From: Protopterus annectens
Lineage: Eukaryota > Chordata > Ceratodontiformes > Protopteridae
NCBI RefSeq assembly: GCF_019279795.1
Contig: NC_056735.1
Coordinates: forward strand, 1,934,636,199-1,934,700,198
Direction: 5' to 3'
Length of the DNA stretch: 64,000 nt
A program made the translations under genes and the position numbers. Numbering within the stretch: position 1 is the stretch's first letter; each line of letters starts with the position of its first letter. Shown piece by piece: positions 37,004 through 48,898 of this stretch. The notes under the pieces are model-generated. The model did no database searches and was not told where the DNA came from. It saw nothing but the letters and a program-made list of their open reading frames with translations.

Positions 37004-37345
37004 TCACACACATCGGCTGTCCGTATACATCCGTGTGTCCGTGTGTGTGAGTGGGGGCTGGGTTGTTGGCCCAGCACCTGTTCCACCTTGTTCCCTGGTG
37101 ATTGCAGTGGCATGCTGTTTTGCATGTCGTATCAAGTCAGTGCAGTGTCTGCGCACCTGCTGGTAGGTGCGGTTATGGCCACCCACATCGTTCACCCTCC
37201 TGCGTAGATCCTGCCGCAGGTCATCCCGCTTCTGGGCATGCTGTGGCACATGGCTGAACAACAAGTCATAGTTGTCATGGAGCAGTGGGATGAGGACATC
37301 ATACTCCTGGCGGGTGTATGCTGGGAGGCATGTTTGGGGCATTAT
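37004..37345 (-). CDS. Myb/SANT-like DNA-binding protein of Harbinger type (exon)
   Basis: From the ATG at 37342 the ORF gives 112 residues. Residues about 8-75 fit a Myb/SANT-like three-helix domain of the kind carried by Harbinger partner proteins and NAIF1: YTRQEYDVLIPLLHDNYDLL (helix 1), RRRVNDVGGHNRTYQQVRRH (helices 2 and 3, with the typical V(N)xVGG.xRT turn) and CTDLIRHAKQ. Family knowledge: this protein binds the transposase, helps it enter the nucleus and recognises element ends. Just upstream on the minus strand TTATGTTTTACAG forms a good splice acceptor (exon from 37345), so this may be a coding exon after a 5' intron. Possible donors (AAGGTG, CAGGTG) follow the domain, so the real protein could continue in exons I cannot place. 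It lies about 9 kb downstream of the transposase on the same strand. Fold assignment is by pattern only. Confidence 0.8.
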   Translation of the reverse strand: MMPQTCLPAYTRQEYDVLIPLLHDNYDLLFSHVPQHAQKRDDLRQDLRRRVNDVGGHNRTYQQVRRHCTDLIRHAKQHATAITREQGGTGAGPTTQPPLTHTDTRMYTDSRCV

Positions 37346-37923
37346 CTGTAAAACATAATGATGGTGACAGGTCACAGTTTCAGAGATGTACAGAGATACT
37401 GCTGCACATACATTTCTATGACATCTACTGCATCTGCACAGTTATCTTTGCAAATCACCATGACACTGACATGACTGACGTGTTTGTGTCACACATGTCA
37501 CACCCATTATGCATTGGATATCATCACCATATAAGTGTGTCGCCTCATTACAGTGTTCATACTCCATGTAAATGCTGTCTTGCTGTGGGCATGTCGATCT
37601 GCTTGAACTTGTGTTCTTACCTATCTGCACATGCCTCGATGTGTCCACGATACTACTGTTGACCTGGATGCTGTGTATATGTCACATATCAACACAGACA
37701 CAGCCGGAATGGACTTGAGCAGTGACAATGCACACATACGCATGGACACCTGTACATGCATGTGTTTTGCCATATACATCTACACAGCACTGTACAACTG
37801 TTCAACATCCTGACACGGATCGCCTGTATTACACATGTGATAGACATGGGACAATGGATAGTCAGACGACATTCGCAGGGGTGGTCATCAACCATAGCAT
37901 GTGCGGGCATGGTTCCACGCTGT
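37346..37923. other. Giant element interior, possible intron or upstream region of the Myb-like gene
   Basis: No coding sequence recognised. It begins (minus strand) with the polypyrimidine-AG acceptor of the Myb-like exon. Confidence 0.4.
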
Positions 37924-38122
37924 ATAAGTAAACCCTGATGCAGAAACCAATCCAGGCAACTGTTGCAGTGACACAGTTGGTCACTGGAACCAGAGTAACC
38001 TTTTTGTTTGGAGTTTTCTTCTCGTTGGAATTTCATCTAAGTTGTTCTAATAAAAATATATTTTCCTGGTATCCGAGCTGTGGTGGTTTCGTGGATTGGT
38101 TTCTGCATCAGGGTTTACTTAT
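37924..38122. mobile_element. 199-bp inverted-repeat element (MITE) nested in the giant element
   Basis: The first and last 31 bases are a perfect inverted repeat: ATAAGTAAACCCTGATGCAG at the left (37924 on), then AAACCAATCCA, and its exact reverse complement ending at 38122. The 137-base centre is non-coding and more AT-rich than its surroundings. GGTTCCACGCTGT ends right before the left arm and GGTTCCATGCTGT starts two bases after the right arm, an imperfect 13-base direct repeat. This could be an unusually long target duplication or a rearrangement scar. The superfamily is unknown. Perfect arms mean a recent insertion. Confidence 0.88.
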
Positions 38123-40899
38123 CTGGTTCCATGCTGTTACAGACGGCCATTGTGCCACCGCAAGCTGCATCAGTGCCACATTCCTGATCCAGTCAGTTGA
38201 TAGTACATCTAACATGCGGCCATCACACCATGTATGACTGGGATGACATCTGCAGCTTTGATGGACAGGCTTGCATGGTATGGCGGGAGTATGTCACATG
38301 TATGGCACAGGGATCTGTCCAGCATGTGGCGATCCTAGTATTGGAACGGTGGCTGTCCATGACATATGTCATATAGATCAGGATATGGACATGTAGCATG
38401 TCCATCATCATGGTGTAGCAAATGTCCTTCTGCAAGGTAGACGGCATGCTGCATAGTAGAGGTGTGGATTGTGAAGGCTGTTCTCGCACATCCATGCATA
38501 GCCATTACCCCTTACAGGTGGTATGTGATCCAATATTGGTCACCACAGTGCTGTATATGCCTGGCCAGTGATCTCCATGCTCATGGATGGCACCCTGGCA
38601 TGACATGGGTACCCCAGATGACTACCTAAGGGGCCTGGAGACGTCACCATGTCGGGGGTGCACTGCACAGCACCATCCCTTACACAGTGTCCATAATGTT
38701 GACCACAGCCTAGGTAGCAGTTTATGGGTACAGGGATGTTCGCCTAGCGGTGACACTGCTGGTATCATCCATCAGACTGTGCGCATATGTGACACACCTC
38801 ACACACACAGCCCATTCTGTATGTTGTTCACAACACTGACACAGCTAAACTGATAGGTCATGGCCATTCACAGCCTCACATACACAGATGGCTAACATTT
38901 GTCTGTGTGGTATGGGCTACAATGTGAGTGGGGTACAACACATTAACCTTGTTCTACTGTATCTGGCACAGATGTGCTGTGCACATGTCACTGTTTCACC
39001 TTTTGTAGTTGTGGGTCTGTCAACAGGCCACTGGTGGAACACACCTGTGACATGCAAAGGTATTTGCAATCAGATATCCGTGCTATCTTGTACATCTGTA
39101 CTGCTAACATCTACAGTGCTAATGGTTCATGGACATGCACACCATACTCAGCAGGGTTATAGTGCGGTGCCACCCTAAATGACTGTCATCACCTCTTATG
39201 GGTTGATATTATCCAACACCCTATCTGTATTGTATGGTCATGCTAGGCACTTGTTCGGAACATGTGAGCATGTCATGAGCTACTGATTACTATAGCACCC
39301 ATTCCACACCACTTCCCACAGGTACACTGGCTGTCCTACACTTCCCAGCTTGCTTAAGGTACGACAGCTGTTGTACACACGTAATGCACATATCCTGTGG
39401 GACATGGCTGTATATGCAGGCATGTCCAACTGTCACATACCAGTGCTACTGCCTGTCTATATGAGGGATATGTCGTACATGTGGCAATAGAGCAATTGTG
39501 TCATGTACACATTCAATGCTCACTTCCCAACATACGGCACTACAGCCTGTAGGGGATGCACGTCTGCAGCCGTGCTGGGTCATAGCTCTCAGGTGTACCT
39601 CATTACGAGGAATGTACCTCATTTGGGGTTCTAAAAGGTGCATGTTCCTCAAGGTTCCACATTGGAAGGGTACACCACACATTCATTGTTGTACATAGTT
39701 TACCTGCTAGCCATGGCTAGATAGATGAGAATCATATTAATTCATTGGAATATCTGTTTTATACATAAGACCAGCCTATTTTAGCCATCATATGCCCTTC
39801 CTAGGTGACGCTGTTAGTAAGCCAGTTGTAAGTGTTCCACGTTTCACCCATTTGTCACACTGTATGAAGGCTAATGTTCCTCATTTTGGGAACAGGAGAA
39901 TGACAGCTATGGCTGGGGGTAATTCTGTCGCTAACCCTGACTGCACCTGACAGTCATTTGGGGATGTGTAAAATTCGCAACACACCCCACCCATCACATT
40001 GTCTCACATAATCTACACCACTGGCCACACCAATGAGGACAACCTGTGCAGTACGTCTCCATACTCACTGTAGGCACCAGAGGTAGCCCCCATCATGGAA
40101 GACAACATCACCAGCTTATAGCCCACAGACTCATGTGTGCCCACCACATACAGCCAATAGTGTGTTATAACATTCACAACACACCAGTCATAGCTGACTC
40201 TGTAGGGTGTCACACTGCAGTTCCACACAGCAGGCTACACAAGGCGTTATTCGCTTACATCTTGCTGTCGGGTAACTGCTTCTGCAACATAACCTATGCA
40301 CCCATGCCACACCTCACCAGGTACGATATGTCTGTCATTCACCATGTTAGTGTGACTTCCCTGTGATGCCACTTCACAGACTACGTGTGCAGGGACATGC
40401 AATAGCTCACCAGTCTTATAGCCCTGAGGGTATGGGCCTAGCCCTGGGGAGCATTTTGCATTTGTCCGGACACGATACCACTGTACAGTGACCAACTGTG
40501 TCACTGCAACAGTTGCCTATTCTCCTATTGTCATTCCACAAGCATGTGGTATCTGTCCGCTATGACTGTCCTGGTCAAACACAATGCTGTGGCACAGATG
40601 ACTTGCACCTGTCGGCCCTGGGAGTACAGCTCACATGCTAGTCTCTTGCTGCTTCCATACTGCCTGTCCTGCACAGCTTCCAATAACTGTCACTGGCAGG
40701 GCGGTAACTGGCATGCGCGACATAGGGTAATGTGACACATTGCTTGCATCTTCCCCTGTGATGCACGCAGGCAAGGCACACCTTATAATGCACCACTCCA
40801 ACATCTCTGCAGTGACTGGGACCTGCCTCTAGGCTCTGCAGAGCACACCTGCAATGACAGGTTATAGACGGACCATACCTTCCAGGCACATACCTGGAC
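38123..40899. other. Giant element interior: 2.8 kb without recognisable gene
   Basis: TG/CA-rich sequence without tandem repeats. Frames of up to ~106 codons are present on both strands and look like chance. Confidence 0.5.
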
Positions 40900-43600
40900 C
40901 AGCACACCCACAGCTGAGGGGTTCCCATATCCCACTATGTTGTCCCACATCCTGGCAAGTTGCTTAGCACAATGCATCAGAGGTGCTCCACGTGCAACTG
41001 TGTCCTGGACCGCTACACACATTGTAACAAGCGACAGAGTAAACATCATACCCCACGGGTAACATACCTTCTATGGTGGTATAGTGGACAGTGGGCCTCA
41101 GCTACTACTGATGTGTGACTGACACTACCCCACACTTCACTGGGATAGCCACTCATGTACTGACACATCCATGAGTCATACCCTCCACTCAGCTGGATCA
41201 ACACATACACACCACCTCCAGGACCTACATTACCCTTGGCATGGACACTACCACCATATGACTGATGTTACACACCTGGGGTTATCCCCTCATTGGTGGA
41301 TTCCGAACATATGCTAATCTACCGTGTTAGCCACATCCCGGAAACACACCCATCACAGCATACACAGTACATGTGTACTACTACACCTACTACAGACGTC
41401 TGCTGACAGCGGTTGTTGACATCATGACACCCGTGCAGATGGACAATGCACATACAAATGCTGACACATACCCCAGTGCACTTAATTAGCATGTACACAA
41501 CTGCATGGATCATGCTATTCCACACAGAGCCATGATGGTACACACCAGATAACAGACGCCACTCTGGTGGTCATGTTCCATGGACATATGATGTACAACA
41601 ACAAGTGTAGGCTGTTGCACAGTGGTGTACATTCCCATGTGTGGGGTGGCTCACTGGTCAGCCGTGGTGGGGCCACAGGGTCCCTCATCACATACTCCCA
41701 GACTAGCTACGTAAACATGACTGCCACACATTCCGGGGTGTACCACCAGGCATTATGGTGGTATGTCAGTATTCGATGGCAACACCCACATCTGCTGTCA
41801 CTTACAACAGTCACTCAGGAACATTGCAGACCCAGGTATTGTTTGGCAACATGCTGGAGGATGGATTCAATGCTGACAGTACACCCTCTCACTCACTACA
41901 GGGCCGCAATCCATACATGAACATTGTGGTGTCCCTGTGGTCACACCTACACAGTACTGACCTACACTCTATGTGTCCTGGGACACTAGCCCCATGTCAC
42001 CTTCCAACGTCCCAGGCTGTGATGTCCACCTACCTCCGAATTACATGTCTCACCACTAGGCCACCATATTCAGTAATAGCCTTGTTTCAGACATTGTAGA
42101 CCATGAATGGCATATGGCAGCATTTATCACACTACACAAAGGTGGTACCGCATTGCACGAGTGGGACTATAGTCCTACACACCTGACTGGACTGTTCTGG
42201 GTGGCTATAGGGCACATCATCAGGGACGTCATTCTCAGAGACATTGTTGGTCTCCCGTCCACTGCTGCCACCCGGGTTGGGCTTGTTAAGGCCAGAGCAT
42301 GGCCCCTACACATGGTGGACTCCTTTCATACAGTTACCAGGACAGTTGCTGATGGTACGGGAGTCCACACATCCTACATTGTCCTCTCATTGCCTTTCAG
42401 CACCATTCCCCATTCTGGTATTGACAACATACACATCCACCTGCACATCATACTCTGTGTCTCACGATGTTATGCTATGTGGCTCATGGACAGGACACAC
42501 AGTGAGGCCAGCATACCATAGTACCTACTACATGTCGGGTACTTTGGCATACCACGGTTCTCAGTCATAGGGCCCTTCATGTTATGTATATGCTTCCCTG
42601 TGGAACAGGCTGGCACAGGGCACTTTCCCTGCCTAGCTTTAGAACCCCTACATACCAAGCGCCATGATTGCTCCACCAGCTGATACTGACTCCAACCATA
42701 CGGATGTCGCTGTGACAGATACATAATATGACTATCATGGCAGCAAGCTGCATGACACAAGGTGCATGCACATCACCTTTGCATTACACCATTCACCCAC
42801 TGACTATCACATGGATGGTGGTCCCCTACATACATATCACATTGTACATGTTTGCAGTACACACATATGTTGCACCCACTCCTGTGGTTACCGTATTGCC
42901 ACTTTGGCGTGGATATCCTCCTACGTGGCCACACCTATCTGTACTGGGTGTGTAACTGGTACATAGGCACCCATTGTACCTCTGAACACATGACATCTAC
43001 ACACATTCAAGGGTACACCACCCCATTTAGGGTGTACCTTACACAACAGCTACAGCTTTACATGCCACAACATTAACACACCATGACATTTACTGAGCTC
43101 CGACAGTGTCAATTTGTGGCTGCACTACGGACACCACATCTGTACACATTTGCATACTACATACTCAGGGGTGACCTCTGCTGATCAGACAGGACCCATG
43201 TCCACAACATTATTGATGGATATACTCCTCATACGCAACATAAGCAGATGCCACTGTGAGCAACATGCTCATGGATATGTGCGCACATGCCACAATGAGT
43301 GGGATGTGCTTCTGGGTTATATTCCCAGACTGGACACTCTCCATGCTGTGGAACATAAGTCCTCAGTACATCACGCAGGGACACTCAGTAGCACTGTTCA
43401 TGTGATACCTCCCTTGGTGGTTGGGAGAAACATGTAGGGCTGGGATCACTGCAGTGGCTGTACTGTGCAGTGGTGCAGGTAACGCCTGGCTCTGCTCTTA
43501 ACAGGGCACTACCCTGGAGAGGTGCCACTAGTGTGAACACTGTAGTTGTGCTTACACATGGACTTGACAGACTGCATAGTACCCCATTATGCACCTGTGC
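40900..43600 (+). mobile_element. Very diverged CR1 LINE copy inside the giant element
   Basis: The clearest part is 42114-42521. TLHKGGTALHEWDYSPTHLT lines up with the CR1 LHKGGATTDPG...PISLT region. FHTVTRTVADGTGVHTSYI lines up with FFDTVTNALDEGKSVHTAYL, and PFSTIPHSGI with FDTIPHLGI; WLMDRTH follows. DNA similarity to the CR1 at 18290-18760 is visible over the same span. Weaker collinear matches extend upstream (CAACATGCTGGAGGATGGATTCA near 41849 against CAACCTGCTAGCAGATAGGTTCA at 18029) and downstream (CAGGGGTGACCTCTG near 43167 against CAGAGGTGATCTGTG). Catalytic motifs are gone. It is much more diverged than the flanking CR1 copies and shares the CA/TG-rich wording of the giant element. 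Ends are approximate. Confidence 0.72.
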
Positions 43601-45913
43601 AGCTATTACATGTCCTTTGTGCATGGTTACTTGGTAGCCCTTCCATTTAGATTATCTATCATGCTATTACTATGTCCCATACCTACAGGCCATATGTATC
43701 CTGTTATTGTACATACCGATAGACGGTACCTGTGGTATGCATGTTATGCTGTGTTGAATATCTGTCATATCTACCTATAATACTATACATTACACATATT
43801 TCACATAGTATCCCATGATGCAAAGCATACTTGCTCAGCGGGACCACCTTACATATGTCACTAACGTTATTTCCCATACACATGCGTGTTGTGACAGTAG
43901 ATCAAAATATACTATCCCCTGCTATGGCACGTCCTTGTTGGACATACCCTACCACTGATGGCGGGTTGTATGGCATTGTTCTGTGTAATGGCCTCATGTA
44001 GCATCCCTTCTGGTGTCTGTGCTATGTACCTTGTGTCCCACTGCTGGACGCACAGATTCTACAAGCATTAGTATGCTCAGCAAGACATCACTACATAAAT
44101 ACCTTTCCCCACTTTATGCATTGTGGACACGTTTAATTAATGCAAACCAGGCTATACATACAGTAAAACTAGTTAATACAGATCATGCTATACATAACCT
44201 TACATATCGGGCGTTCTACATACCTTGTCATCATTACGGCGTTTCAATTCTATCTCTCTCACAGTGTTTCCAATGTTTTTCGGTATGAACATACGGTTTG
44301 AATGTCTGGTGAGTCATCCTTATATACGTCGATACCTGAAACATGTGGATTCTTCCCGCCATTTGGTGTTCCTGAGTGACTAATTACTTGCATATCAGCT
44401 GTACAGCTACTCCATTCACCAATTGCGCAGCGACAGTGGGGTATAATTGGATTCTCCACTTGGGCGTTGCCTATTTGCCCTACCTTCGAGGAGACGGTCT
44501 GTATTGTGTTTTGTTATGTGTAACTGCAACTGCTATGCATGGAGACAAGTATAGTTTGGATTCATGTCCCCCGTGGATTGTGTGTGACAGGTAGAGTATT
44601 TGGTTCAACATGTGGGTGTACCTGTCATCCCGACGTCTGATAACGGAGTATTGCAATCAATACCTGTAACATGGCTGTTTGTTCCATTATACTACGCCTG
44701 CAATTTTGCATGTCACCTTTAATTGTGTCTCCCACACGGTATGTTGAGGGTTCTGCAGATGTAATTGACTGACTGGATGTATGTGCTGCTATTACAGTTT
44801 GTATTTCTTTAGTTTCTAGTGTGGGGGATGTCAGTGGTTGTACGTAACATATACGGTTTGTGGGCCTTGCATTCCTACATAATCCGTATATATGTGTATG
44901 GGCTCCATCCCTGATTAGAGAGCTAACAGTTAGTAGACTTATGTTACGGGATTGTACATTGGGCCATTGTTAATTGGTTTCTATATATTCTGCAGGTGAG
45001 CTTGCTACTTGTATACCTCCGTAATTGCAGTGATATATCAGGGGATATGTGTAGGTGACAGCTATCCCTTGTGTTTCTGTCCCAGGTATTTGCAGTCATT
45101 GTGGTTGTGTTGTTAAAAGAGCCTGTTTGCCATGGGTTGCCACCTTATCATATGGTTATCGTTGGACACTTGCAGGACACAAAGCAGTGTTTACAGGCCA
45201 ACACGTGGCCATGGTCAGTACACAGGTAGCACATACTTTTATCATCACTACATACCTATTGTTTTGTGACTTTGGATACCTATCATATTGCATGTGACAT
45301 TTAAATTTCTTACATACAGGCATGACTATTAAATACGACTGTTACATTATATATGGGCCATCTCAGACATTTGACTTTTGTACTGTTTTATGTCAGGACA
45401 CACCTTCCCAGGGTGGGGATGTCCCTCCTACTGTGGTACAGGTAGTTACCGTATGCCTACGTCTAGCTATACCCACACCTACCATACTGGTCTGCCTCTG
45501 ACTTGGCACCAACATATGCATGTTGCGGACACACACACACATTACAGTCACACAGAAATGCACACGGCACCCTCGACGCACACTTACACAGACCACGGCA
45601 CTCACAGACTCAGTTGAACACAGTACCTACGTGGACCGCGACACCGTCAGCGGTGACTAACCGTCCCTTCATATCATCATACTATTACTCGCGGATGTAC
45701 TGTTCCGGTACTGTGTTCTATCGGTCTTTCAGCCTCGTGGTTACGCATGTCGGTATGTTACACATTCCTTGGTTGGCGGTATCCTATTTATTTGTACCTC
45801 CATGATGTTATGAATGTCGTTGGTCTATCTATCATTTTTGCAGATATCGCTGAATCCATCTATATCACCATATATCCCTCTATTGCCCTTTCTATCTGTA
45901 TCACATATATGCA

Positions 45914-45920
<7 letters not shown>
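43601..45920. other. Giant element interior: 2.3 kb without recognisable gene
   Basis: TG-rich sequence with some AT-richer patches (about 43780-44300 and 44650-45050). No gene, tandem repeat or inverted repeat recognised. Confidence 0.5.
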
Positions 45921-45965
<45 letters not shown>

Positions 45966-45968
45966 TAT

Positions 45969-46022
<54 letters not shown>
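45921..46022. repeat. (TA)n microsatellite
   Basis: About 100 bases of AT repeats with two GATATA interruptions near 45964. The Ile-Tyr frames are artefacts. Confidence 0.97.
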
Positions 46023-46024
<2 letters not shown>

Positions 46025-46253
46025 GGCGGGGAACGTGACAGGCACACAGCACCACCATATGCTGTAGGACTCATGTACTGTTCAGGTGTTGGCATTACGT
46101 GTTGCACTGGCTGTTGTGTTTACAATGTTTGAGTGCTGCCTATGTAGGAGTCACACATTGGGCCACCTATACATTACAATATACAGGTGGTCATGTTTGT
46201 GTGCCATCCATTTTACTGTGTGTGCAGGTGGAGAGGTGTCAGTCCGTAGGGGC
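46023..46253. other. Region downstream of the transposase gene
   Basis: No feature recognised. It would contain the 3' untranslated part of the transposase transcript; no canonical AATAAA was picked out on the minus strand. Confidence 0.4.
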
Positions 46254-47411
46254 CTACACGGTCAGAGTATGTGCTATACGTTCCCTCTTTGCCAAGGCAT
46301 AGGCATATTGTGCACGCCTCCGTCTGCCTACTGGGGCTGGCACAGTGTGTTCATGGTCTGTATCCCTCTGTGCCTGTACTGGCCTTGGCAATTGCGGTGG
46401 GCTATGAGTGCCTTCACCATTTTGTCCCTGCTGCAGCTGCTTCCGCAGGATCATATTACGTAGCATGGCACATACTATGACGATGTGGGCACACGTGCCT
46501 GGAGAGTACTGCAAGGCTCCACCAGATGTATCCAAGCACCGGAACCGTGATTTCAGCATCCTGAACACACGCTCTATGATGATTCTGGTTTGTGCGTGTG
46601 CCTCATTATGGCGTTCTTGCATGGGTGTGTGTGGATTTCTGATGGGAGTCATCATCCACGGCTCCAGTGCATAGCCAGCATCCCCCACGAGATGGCCATG
46701 TGGGATGTCCCCCCTGACAAATACCTGATACAGCTGTGAGGCATGCCAGATAAGGGAGTCATGGTAGCTTCCAGGGCTGCCAGCACACACATCCATGATA
46801 ATGCCCTGGGCATTGCACATGACCTGGCAGCTGATGGAGTGGAATCCCTTGTGGTTTATGTAGCGCATACCCTGCTCACCGGGTGGTGACTTGATTTGTA
46901 TGTGCGTGCAGTCTATCGCACCCAGTACCTCCGGGTATTGTGCCACATGGTGGAAGTGACGCATATTGCTGGCCAACTCCTCCTGAGTTCTGGGGAAGTA
47001 TATCTGCTCATTAGCATGTGGTAACATGGCATCCAGGAATTGGTGTAGTACCATGGATGCTGATGCCTGTGAGATACCCATTATATCTCCAGTTGGCATT
47101 TGAAAGGTACCTGTGGCCAGTATTCGCAGGCTTACACATACCTTCGTGTCCACTGGTATGGGTTCCCCTCTGTTGTTTCTGGTTCTCAGGCGTGGCCAGC
47201 ACAGCTCCACTATTTGCTGTAAGATGTCCCTGTCCACCCTGTAATGCTCTACTATCTCCAGGTCATGTAGCCCCTGGTAAGTTACCCTTAGTCTGAACAT
47301 TCTCCTTCTCCTCTGAGGCCTGCGGTGGTTGTCGGCATCATCCTCAACAACACCGTCAGTCTCTGACACATGCTGATGAATCACAGCTATGGCAGCTCCC
47401 AACATGGACAT
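46254..47411 (-). CDS. PIF/Harbinger (HARBI1-like) DDE transposase, intact
   Basis: A single uninterrupted ORF of 385 residues, close to the ~350 residues of vertebrate HARBI1. Residues about 95-130 form the helix-turn-helix region (GTFQMPTGDIMGISQASAS). The DDE nuclease follows: GAIDCTHIQI gives the first aspartate (D167), GSPGSYHDSLIW the second (D218), GDAGYAL a conserved motif with D244, and IIIERVFRMLKSRF the glutamate (E280). HNEAHAQTR (268-276) precedes it as in the family. The usual glycine in ERxFG is arginine here, and the C-terminal VLHN-like motif reads MLRN; both are departures from the common wording. A basic patch (RRPQRRRR, 30-37; GRRRR, 362-366) may be a nuclear signal. The start chosen is the first Met; a second lies at codon 3. 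The enzyme would cut and rejoin the inverted-repeat ends at TAA/TTA targets. It lies ~1.5 kb inside the right end, reading inwards. Confidence 0.95.
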   Translation of the reverse strand: MSMLGAAIAVIHQHVSETDGVVEDDADNHRRPQRRRRMFRLRVTYQGLHDLEIVEHYRVDRDILQQIVELCWPRLRTRNNRGEPIPVDTKVCVSLRILATGTFQMPTGDIMGISQASASMVLHQFLDAMLPHANEQIYFPRTQEELASNMRHFHHVAQYPEVLGAIDCTHIQIKSPPGEQGMRYINHKGFHSISCQVMCNAQGIIMDVCAGSPGSYHDSLIWHASQLYQVFVRGDIPHGHLVGDAGYALEPWMMTPIRNPHTPMQERHNEAHAQTRIIIERVFRMLKSRFRCLDTSGGALQYSPGTCAHIVIVCAMLRNMILRKQLQQGQNGEGTHSPPQLPRPVQAQRDTDHEHTVPAPVGRRRRAQYAYALAKRERIAHTLTV

Positions 47412-48898
47412 TTTAAAAGTTCCCTGTGTGTTTACACCTATGGTGCGGTGTTTGGGAATACACAGGTGTGTGTTGGGTGCTTACACACTTTATACTATTG
47501 TGCTGTGAGCACCGATGATGTCATAGGGTGTGTATGTACGTTCGTAGCTACAGGTTACGTTATGTGTTTTACTGCCGGGACTACTATTGTGGTGCCTTTG
47601 GTGTTGAATTACATTTGCCTGCCGTGGATTACCTCTTGACCTTCCCTTTACATTTCTGTGCATTGCACCTACCATTTTCTGGCGTGCATCCTGCATCCTA
47701 CTTTCATTTGTGCTTTCCTGGACCTGGTGTATCTTGCGTTATGTGTGCTACTGCCGGTCTGCTGTCGGTTTGCTTCGCTCTGCTGTGTCAGGTCTCCTAT
47801 CTTTGCAATCCAATACCTCCCCTCCTTTCTTTGCATTCACATGCCTCCCCTATCCTGTTTTGCAGGTTTCTGCAAGTGGACTTGTCAGCTGTCATCGATT
47901 GGCCTTCGTGGGTTGATTGGTGTTGATTGCTCATTAGTACTCCAATTACCCTACTTCCACATTTCCTTCTTTTCTTCCCCTGTCCTTCCTGTTTATTCTA
48001 TTGTTTGCGGCACGTGCGTCTGATTACTGGGTTTCGGGCACGTTTCCATCCTCGTACACATGCGCTTTTGGCCACCATGTGTGCTCTCAGCTAAACGATT
48101 CCTCCCCACCCCTGTCCTGCAGCTTTGCTTAGCAACGGACAGGCCAGATTTGCAACACTCCAATGTGCTTAGTGCTACGGTGGCACACCCCTCTGCTGAT
48201 GTCATGTATCTCCTCTGAGCCACTCCTCGGTGTTATACCGCTGCGCCGTATGGTACAACCTTCATCCGGCGGGACATTTGCGATTCAGTATTATCTGCCT
48301 CATTTGCATGGCATTGACTGCTAATTCATAGTTACCGCGCCGAACACTATCGCAAGCCCTTAGCAACCCTTGTACCTTGGTTGTGGTGTACCATGCCTAC
48401 CATTGTGTATTATGCTGTAAACCTGATTTCTATTACGTTGCGATTTTATGACATTTTTATATTATTTCTTTATGTTACAGCTTCCGCACACATGCCCTGC
48501 GGTTCTGCTGTGCGTTACTGTGGGCATGACATTAAATGTTGTTATATACGCATTGTGCATCTTTTCTTATGCCATTGGCTGTGTATTTTGCCACTGGCAT
48601 ATGTTCGCGTTGTGATACCTGGGTCTGGCCCTCTTCCATAGCTCCGATGTTATGTTTGGGAAAATGTAAACCGTGTTTTTTGGTTTACATTTCCTTGGGC
48701 TTACGCTATGCCTGCACCACTTCATGAATCACTATATGCCTTCATTTGCATGGTGCAACACTGCACATGGGGTGATTTGCATACCTACGCCGGGGGCTGC
48801 ACAGATGTGGCGTACGCCGGTAGTGCACGTGGAATTGGATCGTACCTGAATCGCTCGGCGGCCATATTTGGCATTATAACACCTACGCTATGCGTGCG
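47412..48898. other. Transposase upstream region and right subterminal DNA
   Basis: About 1.5 kb between the transposase start and the right end. It should contain the promoter, reading towards lower coordinates. The T/C-rich part 47640-48000 has no feature. The last ~250 bases (48650-48898) are CpG-rich with GGCGTACGCCGG and GCGTGCGCC words, echoing the left subterminal region. No defined promoter motif is claimed. Confidence 0.5.

Noticed and set aside
36651-37166. 171-codon plus-strand frame
   Set aside because: Overlaps the Myb/SANT-like ORF in antisense and has no recognisable motif.
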